Positions 17,247 to 25,101 of a stretch of DNA of 47,574 bases are shown here, one piece after another. Each line of letters starts with the position of its first letter. Within the stretch, counting starts at the first letter, position 1. The notes under the pieces are model-generated. The model was not told where the DNA came from. It saw only the letters and a program-made list of their open reading frames with translations, and did no database searches. The position numbers and the translations under genes are program-made. The stretch comes from Macrococcoides bohemicum (GTDB lineage Bacteria > Bacillota > Bacilli > Staphylococcales > Staphylococcaceae): NCBI RefSeq assembly GCF_042658685.1, contig NZ_JBHSQY010000027.1; one strand, 5' to 3'.

Positions 17247-17718
17247 TTATCAGTTATGGAAGTGATGTAGTATCAGCAATAAATCCACTGGCAATAATAA
17301 AAGGGGAAATCACATTTTTATTAAATCCTAGATTCCTTACCATCGCTAATACAATTGGCGTTAAGATTAAAGCTGCACCATCATTTGCGAAAAATGCAGC
17401 TATTATTGATCCTAATAGCATGATATATATAAACATTTTTAAGCCGTTACCGTTTGAAGCTTTGACCATATGTATTGTAGATCATTCAAAAAATCCAATC
17501 TCGTCTAATATTAATGAAATAAGAATAACAGCTACAAATGTGAATGTGGCGTTCCAAACGATCCTGTTACCTCTAGTACATCAGAAAAGCTAACAACACC
17601 TGTATCAATAGAAATGACCGCACCAATTAAAGCCGTGATACCAATATCTAAACCTTTAGGTTGCCATATCACAAAGATTAAAGTTAAAAAAAATTACAAC
17701 TGCTAAAGTTGTCATCAT
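17247..17718 (-). pseudogene. arsB: Decayed arsenite efflux pump gene arsB (N-terminal part)
   Basis: Minus-strand pieces in different frames follow staphylococcal ArsB in order: the ATG at 17718 gives MMTTLAVVI, then a frame change, LIFVIWQPKGLDIGITALIG...DTGVVSFSDVLEVTG, another frame change, NATFTFVAVILISLILDEIGFFE, a stop, and finally an open stretch KASNGNGLKMFIYIMLLGS...AAFFANDGAALILTPIVLA up to ADTTSLP (17254-17469). The C-terminal two-thirds are missing: the sequence breaks at the att-like repeat A. No arsR or arsC is adjacent. A clear relic of an arsenic operon lost by deletion. Confidence 0.85.
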
Positions 17719-17770
17719 CAACATTCACCTGATTTCATATTATTACATACACAGCGTTGGTTAATAGATT

Positions 17771-17804
17771 AACACCTATATAGATATATGTATATATAGG
17801 TGTT
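17771..17804. repeat. Long palindrome upstream of the arsB remnant
   Basis: The arm AACACCTATATA (17771-17782) pairs with TATATAGGTGTT (17793-17804). It could be an old ars operator or a terminator; no T-tract follows. Function unknown. Confidence 0.5.
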
Positions 17805-17868
17805 TGACTGTATCGTAATTACAAGTATTAAAATTGTGATGACGAGTAGTTAATGTCGTTTCAATAAA

Positions 17869-17919
17869 AAAAGGCACATCCACATTATTGAACAATTCTT
17901 CAATATGTGATGTGCCTTT
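17869..17919 (-). terminator. Terminator downstream of merA
   Basis: A long stem (AAAGGCACATC-C-ACATTATTGAA pairing with TTCAATATGTGATGTGCCTTT) lies 18 bases beyond the merA stop and is flanked by an A-tract, i.e. T-tract on the minus strand. Confidence 0.85.
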
Positions 17920-17936
17920 GTTACATTTTTATATAA

Positions 17937-19259
17937 TTAAATATTAAATAAATCATTAAATGATTCTATCATAGTAGGATGTGTATATATATTGTCACGT
18001 AAAATTGTATAGTCAATATTTTGGTCAATTGCTACTTTTATTATATTAATAATCTCCTCGGATTGTAAACCATATAAGGTAGCGCCAAGTATTTTATTTG
18101 TTGTTGCGTCTATCACAACTTTAAACAGACCTCTAGGGTCATTATTAATTTTGTGACGAGGTATATTATTTACTGGTAGTTTACCTTCTTTAATTTCATA
18201 CCCTTGTTCTTTTGCTTCTTTAGCAGTCAATCCTACACGAGATAATGGAGGATCTATAAATACCGTATAAGGTACTGCACCTCTATTTTCTGTTGTGCGT
18301 GCACCTGAACCGAATAATTTGTCTTTAACAATTCTAAAGTCATCTAAAGAAATGTAAGTGAATTGCATGCCACCTTTTACATCACCTATTGCATAGATAT
18401 GTTGTACAGCTGTTTCCAACTGATTATTGACTTCTATTTCGCCACGTTCACCTAGTTTAATATCAGTATTTTCTAAATTTAAGTCAGTATTTGGCTTTCT
18501 ACCAATTGCGAGTAATACCGCTTCTGCTTCAAAATCACCTTTATTCGTTTTAGCGATTGTATATCCATCTTTATCTTCAAATTCTGAAGTTTGAGCGCCT
18601 AACTCGAATTTTACACCTTTATCTTCTAAATCTTTAATCACATGTGAAACGATTTCTTCATCTTCTCTTGCCATTAAATTGTCATTCACTTCTAATACAG
18701 TCACTTCTGTACCAAAGTTCGAAAACATAGATGCGAATTCTAAGGAAATGTATCCTCCGCCAACAATAACTAACCGTTTAGGTTGCTCTTTTAAATTCAT
18801 TATTCCTGTAGAATCATATAAATGTTTAGATTCATTAATGCCTTTGATATCAGGAATAACAGGTGTTGCACCAGTATTTATCACAATGTCATCTGCTGTT
18901 AAAGTATCTACAACTTTGCCTTGTTCATCTAACAAGTCTACTTCCGTATTGGATTTAAACCTAGCTTTAAAATCTAATACTGTTATATTTTCATCGTCTG
19001 TTAAGTTATGATAATTCTTTTTATTAAGAGCCACTACAACTTCTTCTTTTCGCTCAAATGCTTGATTGAACGATCCACTTTCTAATCCTTCGTGCACTAA
19101 TGTTTTAGATGGAATACAGCCGATATTGATACATGTACCACCATACATTTTTTTGGATTGTTCAACAACTGCTACTTGCTTCCCTTGAGCTGAAGCTGTT
19201 TTTGCTAGTGTTTTTCCACCTTTACCAAACCCTAAAATTAATAAATCATACTTTTTCAT
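17937..19259 (-). CDS. merA: Flavin disulfide reductase, MerA/RclA-type (hypothiocyanous acid reductase)
   Basis: A 440-residue FAD/NAD(P)H pyridine-nucleotide-disulfide oxidoreductase. N-terminal FAD site LLILGFGKGGKTLA, redox-active CINIGC inside GGTCINIGCIPSK (residues 42-54), NAD(P) site VIVGGGYISLEFAS, YAIGDVKGG, and C-terminal dimerisation domain with THPTM. It lacks the mercury-binding N-terminal HMA and C-terminal vicinal cysteines of true mercuric reductases, despite the name used in S. aureus. Known: S. aureus MerA, controlled by HypR, reduces hypothiocyanous acid and protects from hypochlorite. The start overlaps the hypR stop by 14 bases: a hypR-merA operon. Confidence 0.85.
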   Translation of the reverse strand: MKKYDLLILGFGKGGKTLAKTASAQGKQVAVVEQSKKMYGGTCINIGCIPSKTLVHEGLESGSFNQAFERKEEVVVALNKKNYHNLTDDENITVLDFKARFKSNTEVDLLDEQGKVVDTLTADDIVINTGATPVIPDIKGINESKHLYDSTGIMNLKEQPKRLVIVGGGYISLEFASMFSNFGTEVTVLEVNDNLMAREDEEIVSHVIKDLEDKGVKFELGAQTSEFEDKDGYTIAKTNKGDFEAEAVLLAIGRKPNTDLNLENTDIKLGERGEIEVNNQLETAVQHIYAIGDVKGGMQFTYISLDDFRIVKDKLFGSGARTTENRGAVPYTVFIDPPLSRVGLTAKEAKEQGYEIKEGKLPVNNIPRHKINNDPRGLFKVVIDATTNKILGATLYGLQSEEIINIIKVAIDQNIDYTILRDNIYTHPTMIESFNDLFNI

Positions 19260-19680
19260 TGTAACCCTCCATTAATATATCGTTTAATATGTCACCAATA
19301 GAAATATTTTGATAATATTTTTCTATTATTTCAAATTCTTTTCGATGGTAGTTTGACATTACTCGACTCATTTCATTTGAGATTTTACAGTCACTTTCTT
19401 TTGTACCTGTATAAATTCTGCCAAACGATTGACTAGAAGCGAATAATTTAAATAAATTGGATAATGGCGTATCTAACACATTACCATTTATACGATACCC
19501 TCCATATTTGCCCTTTTGTGTAGTAATGTAACCTTCTTCTAATAGTTTGCTCATAACCCTTCTTAATTGCACAGGATTAACACAAACTTTTGATGACAAT
19601 TCGACACTACTAAATCTTTCAGATGAATGTTTACTTAAGAAAGTTAATACGTGAACTGCGATATTAAATTCTAAATTCAA
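19246..19680 (-). CDS. hypR: Rrf2-family redox repressor, HypR type
   Basis: A 144-residue Rrf2-family winged-helix regulator. In S. aureus HypR represses merA and is inactivated by a Cys33-Cys99 disulfide between subunits under hypochlorite stress. Here Cys33 is in the same place (SSKVCVNPVQLRRVMSKL) and a second Cys is at 98 (ESDCK), so the same switch is likely. There is no iron-sulfur three-Cys cluster as in IscR/NsrR. The wing motif KGKYGGYRI is present. AAGGAGAT precedes the ATG. It leads the operon with merA and probably represses itself. Confidence 0.87.
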   Translation of the reverse strand: MNLEFNIAVHVLTFLSKHSSERFSSVELSSKVCVNPVQLRRVMSKLLEEGYITTQKGKYGGYRINGNVLDTPLSNLFKLFASSQSFGRIYTGTKESDCKISNEMSRVMSNYHRKEFEIIEKYYQNISIGDILNDILMEGYNEKV

Positions 19681-19751
19681 TGAATCATCTCCTTTTTTAA
19701 ATGTAACTATAATAATTACATTTAAACATATCTACTTCTTAAGTTCAAATA

Positions 19752-19782
19752 AAAAAATCACACCTATAATGACGTGATTTTT
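19752..19782. terminator. Hairpin terminator beside the lytM-type remnant
   Basis: The stem AAAAATCAC...GTGATTTTT (19752-19782) has A/T tracts on both sides. It lies between the hypR upstream region and the 3' end of the peptidase remnant, which it would have served on the minus strand. Confidence 0.75.
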
Positions 19783-19792
19783 ATTATAAAAA

Positions 19793-19945
19793 TTATTGAT
19801 TGTTGTTAATATAAGAATCTGGATTAACTGAATATTGATTACCTACGCCACCTTGCATACGTTGGAAATGTAAGTGTGGTGCCGTTGAATTACCAGTATT
19901 ACCTGATTGTCCTATTTGTTGGCCTGCTTTCATATTTAAATTATA
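19793..19945 (-). pseudogene. C-terminal fragment of a LytM/lysostaphin-type M23 peptidase
   Basis: About 50 codons on the minus strand read KAGQQIGQSGNTGNSTAPH, LHFQRMQGGVGN and then end NPDSYINNNQ-stop. GNTGNSTAPHLHF is the zinc-site end of M23 glycyl-glycine endopeptidases (HLH). Everything upstream is lost: the next bases toward higher coordinates are AT-rich noncoding sequence leading to the att-like repeats. A relic only. Confidence 0.8.
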
Positions 19946-20049
19946 TAATATTTGAATTTTTCTCACATTAAAAATATAAAAATGATTCTATTAACATATA
20001 TTTTCTGCGGTACTGATTATTACTCGGTTAAACTTGCAGTAATTCTATA

Positions 20050-20141
20050 AAAAAATCGCATCACTTATGATACGACTCAGCGTATCGGTTAATCCTGAGA
20101 TTCCAAAATGCTCCATAAACCTCATTACTTGTGATACGATT
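20050..20141 (-). repeat. Two SCC-type attachment-site-like repeats B and C
   Basis: Minus-strand reading of 20050-20073 gives CGTATCATAAGTGATGCGAT followed by T's, a near-exact SCC att core. Minus-strand reading of 20118-20141 gives CGTATCACAAGTAATGAGG, close to the alternative SCC right-end form GTATCATAAGTAATGAGG. Between them is the inverted-repeat flank CAGCGTATC. Two sites within 70 bp suggest the scar of an excised or collapsed cassette. Confidence 0.7.
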
Positions 20142-20170
20142 GCCCTAACCAGTGATATTGCTAAAAAAAA

Positions 20171-20197
20171 ACGATATCAACAAAACGTTGATATCGT
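20171..20197. terminator. GATATC-stem hairpin next to att C
   Basis: The perfect stem ACGATATCAAC / GTTGATATCGT (20171-20181 with 20187-20197) is preceded by an A-tract, so it is a minus-strand terminator. An equivalent GATATC-stem hairpin lies next to att repeat D at 25778. Confidence 0.75.
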
Positions 20198-20356
20198 ATT
20201 CTTATGCCACTGCTTAAATGTTCTTGCTTTATCATTATTCAAATATGAAGAATTGTAATTTCATCAATCATGAGCCTTACACTTTTATACTAGGTATAAC
20301 ATTTAACAGTGCATTTTTATTACTTTATGCCAGTTATCTAACTCATTCTCTATATC
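20198..20356 (-). pseudogene. Trace of a HIT-family gene tail and unrecognised sequence
   Basis: The stretch 20199-20235 resembles 25818-25855, the 3' tail of the decayed HIT-family gene beside att D (shared TTATGC-ACTG and CTTTATC blocks). This is by-eye similarity only. The rest of the gap shows no gene I can recognise. Confidence 0.3.
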
Positions 20357-20832
20357 TTAAAATATAGCTTTAAAAGCTTCCTGACTTGAATAATCAATAA
20401 CAAATTCTTTTATAATATTATGGGTTTGTATATGGTTAAAATCTTTAAATACATTAGGCTTGCTGTTCATTATTGTTCTTGTTTCTTTATCTTCTACATC
20501 AATCAAAACGTGGAGTTTTGTGGGCAGTATAAACCCTTTTGATTCATAATCGCCTGCACCGATTTCATAATGAATTTTATATTTTCCCCAGCTGATATGG
20601 AAAAGCTGAAAATAAAATGCTTTTGCCGTCACTTTTCTATATACATGAAAGCTAGTCTCTTCTTCTTCTATAGCTGGAAAAATCTTTTTTCCAACTTTAT
20701 CTTTTCAATTTTGTCTGCTAAAATGTCTAACTGTTGTTCTCCATTCTTCACAATTTCAGTCAATTCTGCTGAATGCTTACTATTGAAGAGCGCCCATTCA
20801 TTATTCAACTCCATCGCTTCCCCTCACTATAG
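20357..20832 (-). pseudogene. Decayed, 5'-truncated copy of the PD-(D/E)XK nuclease gene
   Basis: The minus strand from about 20832 reads MELNNEWALFNSK...LTEIVKNGEQQLDILADKIEK, changes frame near 20690, continues KKIFPAIEEEETSF, and then runs open to 20357 (KAFYFQLF...YESKGFILPTKL). It is colinear with the C-terminal half of the intact 398-residue protein at 28761-29957 (MELEVEWTNFNSK, LAVLSDKIEKF, KMFYFQLF, YESKGFILPTNL). The nuclease half is missing. An open 91-codon ORF (20357-20632) is all that remains uninterrupted. Confidence 0.85.
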
Positions 20833-20875
20833 GTGTTCCACTTTATATAGCTCACGCCAAAACTAATAATCAAAA

Positions 20876-20915
20876 AACTGCCATCCACTGTCTCTGGACA
20901 GATACGATGGCAGCG
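20876..20915 (-). terminator. Terminator of the ABM-family gene
   Basis: The stem CTGCCATC (about 20879-20886) pairs with GATGGCAG (about 20907-20914), with an inner GTCTC/GGAC pairing. It lies just beyond the stop at 20927 on the minus strand, followed by A-rich plus-strand sequence. Confidence 0.75.
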
Positions 20916-20926
20916 ATAATATGACT

Positions 20927-21229
20927 TTATTTAGGAAGCTTGGAAGCAAGGACGTCAATATTTTCAATCACTGGTGGCTCTGCGAAAAGTTCAGGAGCTT
21001 TCTCCATCAATGCCGCAGCCACTTGACCAGAAAGGTGTGCTTGACGACCTGTGTCGTCCGGGAATGCGTCAAAGATGCCGTATGTCGTAGGTCCAAGTCG
21101 GATCGCAAACCATGCGATCGTTTCTGACTCCTCCTGAACTACAGGTAGGGCCCCACGTAGGAAGCTTTCAACTTCCTCTTCTTTTCCAGGTTTTGCTTCA
21201 AGTCGAACCAATAGCGCTACATTAACCAT
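20927..21229 (-). CDS. ABM-family putative quinol/antibiotic-biosynthesis monooxygenase
   Basis: A 100-residue dimeric alpha/beta-barrel (ABM) domain protein: LLVRLEAKPGKEEEVESFLR, then a Trp/Phe-containing strand ETIAWFAIRLG, YGIFDAFPDDTGRQAHL, and C-terminal IENIDVLASKLPK. This is the YgiN-like pattern; such proteins act on quinols or are small stress-linked oxygenases, and the substrate is unknown. GAGGAGGAGG precedes the ATG. Its base composition is clearly richer in G+C than its neighbours, which suggests transfer from another genus. Monocistronic with its own terminator. Confidence 0.8.
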   Translation of the reverse strand: MVNVALLVRLEAKPGKEEEVESFLRGALPVVQEESETIAWFAIRLGPTTYGIFDAFPDDTGRQAHLSGQVAAALMEKAPELFAEPPVIENIDVLASKLPK

Positions 21230-21303
21230 TTTTCTACCTCCTCCTCAAATTAGAAATTTCATCCATGATAAAGTCTATAGTATGCTAGGTGTTTGTGTAT
21301 ATT

Positions 21304-21822
21304 CTATTTCAATAATGCTAATGATTCACGATTAAAATCTTCTAAGTCGTCAGGTGTACGTGATGTTACGATACTACTATCTACAACAACTGATTCGTCT
21401 ACTACTGTTGCACCTGCATTCTCTAAATCTTTACGTACAGATAAGTAACCCGTTAGTTTTTTACCTTTTAATAAATCTGTATCGATTAATAACTGTGGTC
21501 CGTGACAGATTGCAAATACAGGTTTTTCATTAGAAACAAATCCTTTTGTAAATTCACCGAATCGTCCTTGCTCATCACCACGTAACATATCTGGTGAGAA
21601 TCCGCCTGGAATGAATAATGCATCGAAGTCATCAGGTTTAACGTCATCGATTGCTTTATCAATCGTTACTTCAGTATTCCCTTGTTTACCTTTTACTGTA
21701 CTACCAGCTTCTTTACCAATAACAGTAATTTCATGTCCTTCTTTTTCAAAAGCCTCAGCCGGGCTCGTAAATTCTATATCTTCAAATAAATTATCTAATA
21801 CTACTGCGATTTTCTTAGTCAT
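21304..21822 (-). CDS. DJ-1/PfpI-family protein (general stress protein 18 type)
   Basis: A 172-residue single-domain DJ-1/PfpI protein. The nucleophile elbow AICHGPQLL places Cys at about residue 105 followed by His. ALFIPGGFSPDMLR and E-D-I-E-F near residue 15 provide the partner Glu. Family members are described as proteases, glyoxalases or deglycases protecting against carbonyl stress; which one applies here is not decidable from sequence. AGGAGGAAT precedes the ATG. It lies between the ABM gene and the adh fragment, with a long AT-rich upstream stretch. Confidence 0.85.
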   Translation of the reverse strand: MTKKIAVVLDNLFEDIEFTSPAEAFEKEGHEITVIGKEAGSTVKGKQGNTEVTIDKAIDDVKPDDFDALFIPGGFSPDMLRGDEQGRFGEFTKGFVSNEKPVFAICHGPQLLIDTDLLKGKKLTGYLSVRKDLENAGATVVDESVVVDSSIVTSRTPDDLEDFNRESLALLK

Positions 21823-21960
21823 AATATAAATTCCTCCTAATTCAATAGTGAGTTCGTAATCAATATGTGAGAACTATAATTCTATTTTACTTTTAATATA
21901 TACACATTAAAAATATATTGCTCAATTATATCAAACTACTTAAACGTTTAATTTTATGAA

Positions 21961-22122
21961 TAATTACTCCGGTTTAAATACGACTTTAATATTTCTCGTT
22001 TTTCATCAAATACTTTATAAGCCTCATCGGCTTTTTCTAAAGGAAAAGTATGTGTGATAATTTCAGTAGAATCAAATACTTCATTTTTTAAATCACTATC
22101 TGCCACAACAAAAGAAGAAAAA
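21961..22122 (-). pseudogene. Internally deleted 3' fragment of the zinc alcohol dehydrogenase gene
   Basis: The minus strand is almost identical to the last 40 or so codons of the intact adh gene (compare 21964-22087 with 5338-5455), including the stop, and then jumps to sequence matching about 6014-6050 of that gene (DSDLKD region). One codon-sized deletion is also present. This is a recent duplicate collapsed by internal deletion. 22123-22293 holds no gene; a short minus-strand run AIWAPILNKDSELIGIHIADKS (22 codons) there is unidentified, given in parts: AIWAPILNKD then SELIGIHI. Confidence 0.85.
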
Positions 22123-22293
22123 AAGATTTATCAGCTATGTGAATACCTATTAATTCACTATCTTTATTAAGGATAGGGGCCCATATTGCCCAAACGAAGT
22201 ATCAGCTTAGTATATCTTCTTATTACATATACTTGCTTTTACTTTACCATCACTAAAAATATCTTACTTTTTTCACTACTAAATACACTCCCC

Positions 22294-24549
22294 TTATTTT
22301 TGAATGTAATTAGATAAATGTTTCCCAGTTACGCTATCTTGTATGCTAAGGACACCTTCTGGGTAACCACTGTATAATAATCTTCCTCCTTGTTGACCAG
22401 CAGCTGGTCCCATATCAATTAACCAGTCTGCTTCTGTCATCATTGACAAGTTATGCTCGATTAGAACGACGGTATTACCTTCATCCACTAATTGATTAAA
22501 TAATTCTATCAGCACATGGATATCCCTTTCATGTAACCCTGTTGTTGGTTCATCAAAAATAAAGATGTGGTCAGTCACTTGATTGATTAAATACGCACTG
22601 AGCTTTACACGTTGAATTTCTCCACCTGAAAGTGTGTCCAATGATTGTCCAAGTGTCATATAGCCTAGACCAGTGGCAGCGAGGGATTTTAATATCTCCA
22701 GAATTTTATGATGTGTATTGAAATAATTTATTCCTTCTTCGACCGTTAATTGTAAGACATCTGCAATAGAGTAACCATCTACTTTAGCATCCAGTACTTC
22801 CTGTCTATAACGTGTTCCATGACATACTTCACAAACTTGTGAAAAATCGGGCATAAACGCAAGTTCTGTTTTAAGAATTCCTTTTCCTTTACAGTTTGGA
22901 CAAGCACCTTTAGAATTATAGCTGAACATACTTTTCTTTAGCCCTGTCTCCTTACTGAAAAATGCTCGTAATTCATCAAATGTATTGGTATAAGTTAATA
23001 TATTTGAACGATTTGAAGCATTAATAGCTTTTTGATCGATGAATATAACGTTTTTAATCTGTTTAAACCCAGTCTTTATGAGCGTACTCTTACCAGAACC
23101 AGCAACCCCTGTAATAACAGAAATAGCATTTTTAGGGAGATACACTTCAACATTTTTGACGTTATTTTTTGTAACTGGACCGATATGAATCATTTCTTGA
23201 GATGACCTTGGAACTTTTAGTTGATGTTTTTCTTTGAGTTCTTGTCCAGTCGCAGTGTGGGAGTCGAGAAGTTGATCGTATGTTCCTTCAAATGTAATTC
23301 TACCCCCATTTTTACCGGCCCCTGGTCCTACGTCAACAATGTGATCTGCAATCTTAATAATATCAGGATCGTGTTCAACCACAATAACTGTATTTCCTTT
23401 ATCCCGAATAGACATAATTATGCGATTGATATTTTCAATATCTTCAGGATGCAGTCCAACACTCGGTTCATCGATAATGTATACGAGATCGGTCAGTGGG
23501 CTACTTAGATGACGAATAAGCTTAATACGCTGAGATTCACCACCTGATAATGTAGGTGTTTCTCGACCAAGTGTCAAATAACCAAGTCCAATATCAACTA
23601 GAGATTGAAGTTGCTGTTTAAGCGGCTTTACAATATATGCAGCTGTTTTATCAGTAAGGTGGTCTAAAAACAGGATATTTTCTACGATACTTTGATTTGT
23701 AAAATCAGCAATATCTGCACCGTTAATTTTGCAACTTAAAATACGTTGATTTAAACGTTTTCCGTGACAGTCAGGACAAACCATTGTCGTTACAACACGC
23801 TCATATTCATCCGGCCACCTGCTCTTTTCATAGCCATCATTAATAATAAACAGTCGCCTGAATCGATAGACGACCCCTTCATATTTTGCAGTACGGGGCC
23901 ATTCTTCAGGAGGATTGGTCAGTTTGGTCGGCTCTAAATAAAGTAATTGATGCATCTCTTCCTTCGAATAATCTTTCAGCTTCTTATCATTATCAAATAG
24001 ACCCGAATGCGTATAGCTTTTACCACGCCAGTGATCTGGTCCGAATGTAGGAAAATTAATTCCATGTTCGTTTAAAGATTTGTCATAATCCAGCAATTCA
24101 TCGATATCAATTTCCTCGACATATCCTAAGCCTTGGCATCTCTCACACATTCCTGACGAATTATTGAATGAAAATTCATTTGAATATCCGACAAATGGTT
24201 GACCAATACGAGACCATAGTAGACGAACAGCAGAATAAATGTCGGAAATTGTACCTACTGTAGAGCGCGAGTTACCACCAAGTCTTTTCTGACTAATGAC
24301 CATTGAAACAGGAAGATTTTGAATAGAATCTACATCAGGTTTCTCATAATGAGTCAATTGATTCTGTATATATGTAGAATAAGTTTCATTGAGTAGACGC
24401 TCAGATTCAGCTGCAATCGTACTAAATACTAATGAAGATTTTCCAGATCCTGATTTTCCTGTAAAAACGGTCAATTGATGCTTTGGAAGACTTAACGAAA
24501 CATTTTTTAAATTATTTTGTCGTGCACCTTTGATGATGATATTTTTCAT
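22294..24549 (-). CDS. UvrA-like ABC-class ATPase (short UvrA2-type)
   Basis: A 751-residue tandem-ATPase protein of the excinuclease UvrA class. First Walker A GKSGSGKSS at about residues 31-39, second GVAGSGKSTLIK. Both ABC signatures, LSGGESQRIKL and LSGGEIQRVKL, and Walker B IIDEPSVGLHP and IFDEPTTGLHE are present. Zinc-binding CXXC pairs: CERCQGLGY, CPDCHGK, CPNCKGKG/CEVCHGTRY. It is about 190 residues shorter than housekeeping UvrA (about 940), as in UvrA2/DrrC-like proteins lacking the UvrB-binding region; these are linked to drug or DNA-damage tolerance. GAGAGGAAG supports the ATG at 24549 rather than 24567. Confidence 0.85.
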   Translation of the reverse strand: MKNIIIKGARQNNLKNVSLSLPKHQLTVFTGKSGSGKSSLVFSTIAAESERLLNETYSTYIQNQLTHYEKPDVDSIQNLPVSMVISQKRLGGNSRSTVGTISDIYSAVRLLWSRIGQPFVGYSNEFSFNNSSGMCERCQGLGYVEEIDIDELLDYDKSLNEHGINFPTFGPDHWRGKSYTHSGLFDNDKKLKDYSKEEMHQLLYLEPTKLTNPPEEWPRTAKYEGVVYRFRRLFIINDGYEKSRWPDEYERVVTTMVCPDCHGKRLNQRILSCKINGADIADFTNQSIVENILFLDHLTDKTAAYIVKPLKQQLQSLVDIGLGYLTLGRETPTLSGGESQRIKLIRHLSSPLTDLVYIIDEPSVGLHPEDIENINRIIMSIRDKGNTVIVVEHDPDIIKIADHIVDVGPGAGKNGGRITFEGTYDQLLDSHTATGQELKEKHQLKVPRSSQEMIHIGPVTKNNVKNVEVYLPKNAISVITGVAGSGKSTLIKTGFKQIKNVIFIDQKAINASNRSNILTYTNTFDELRAFFSKETGLKKSMFSYNSKGACPNCKGKGILKTELAFMPDFSQVCEVCHGTRYRQEVLDAKVDGYSIADVLQLTVEEGINYFNTHHKILEILKSLAATGLGYMTLGQSLDTLSGGEIQRVKLSAYLINQVTDHIFIFDEPTTGLHERDIHVLIELFNQLVDEGNTVVLIEHNLSMMTEADWLIDMGPAAGQQGGRLLYSGYPEGVLSIQDSVTGKHLSNYIQK

Positions 24550-24742
24550 CCCAAACTTCCTCTCCATAATTAAATATATTTATATTTTTTACCTTTCTAA
24601 CGAGAAATAAGTTTATAATTATCAATTTTAAAGTTCCAAATTTTTAGCTGAATTTCCGATTATATTTTATTAAAAAATTTAGGGAAATTCTATAATCAAG
24701 TTAGCCACCTACAGTGTGCTTTAAAAAATTTAAATGTACGCA

Positions 24743-25101
24743 GATTGTAAAATTAAGCTAGACAACTAAAAAAGCCTTCTGTGCTAAACTCAATATGTAT
24801 TTCCGACCAAAGAAAACATTAAGGAGTTAGCACAAATGGCCTATACACATCTTACCACGGATGAACTTGCGTTCATAGAATTATATTACCACCAGAAAAT
24901 TTCGGTCAGTGAGATCTGCCGGAGAATTAAGCGTTCAAGACAGACCGTCTATAATGTAATTAATGCACTCAAAGCAGGTATATCTGTACTGGAATTCTAT
25001 TAGAACGATAAGAAAAGAAAATCTCTTGGTTATAGGACACCATTGGAAGTATTTATGAGTTTCATCGAAGATGAGAAATTGTCTAGCTTATTTTGACAAA
25101 C
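24743..25101 (+). mobile_element. IS30-family element reduced to its two ends
   Basis: The left terminal repeat 24743-24767 (GATTGTAAAATTAAGCTAGA...) and right end 25077-25101 (its inexact complement) bound a 359-bp relic. Inside, an ATG at 24837 gives an IS30 N-terminus (LTTDELAFIELYYHQKISV... then RRIKRSRQTIYNVINALKAG) to a stop near 25003, followed at once by a transposase C-terminus (RTPLEVFMSFIED). The catalytic DDE core is deleted. A second, differently deleted relative is at 45231-46042. Confidence 0.85.

Noticed and set aside
17937..19259. Mercuric reductase as literal function of the merA gene
   Set aside because: It lacks the N-terminal mercury-binding domain and C-terminal vicinal cysteines, and is paired with a HypR-type regulator rather than MerR; the oxidant-defence reading fits better.
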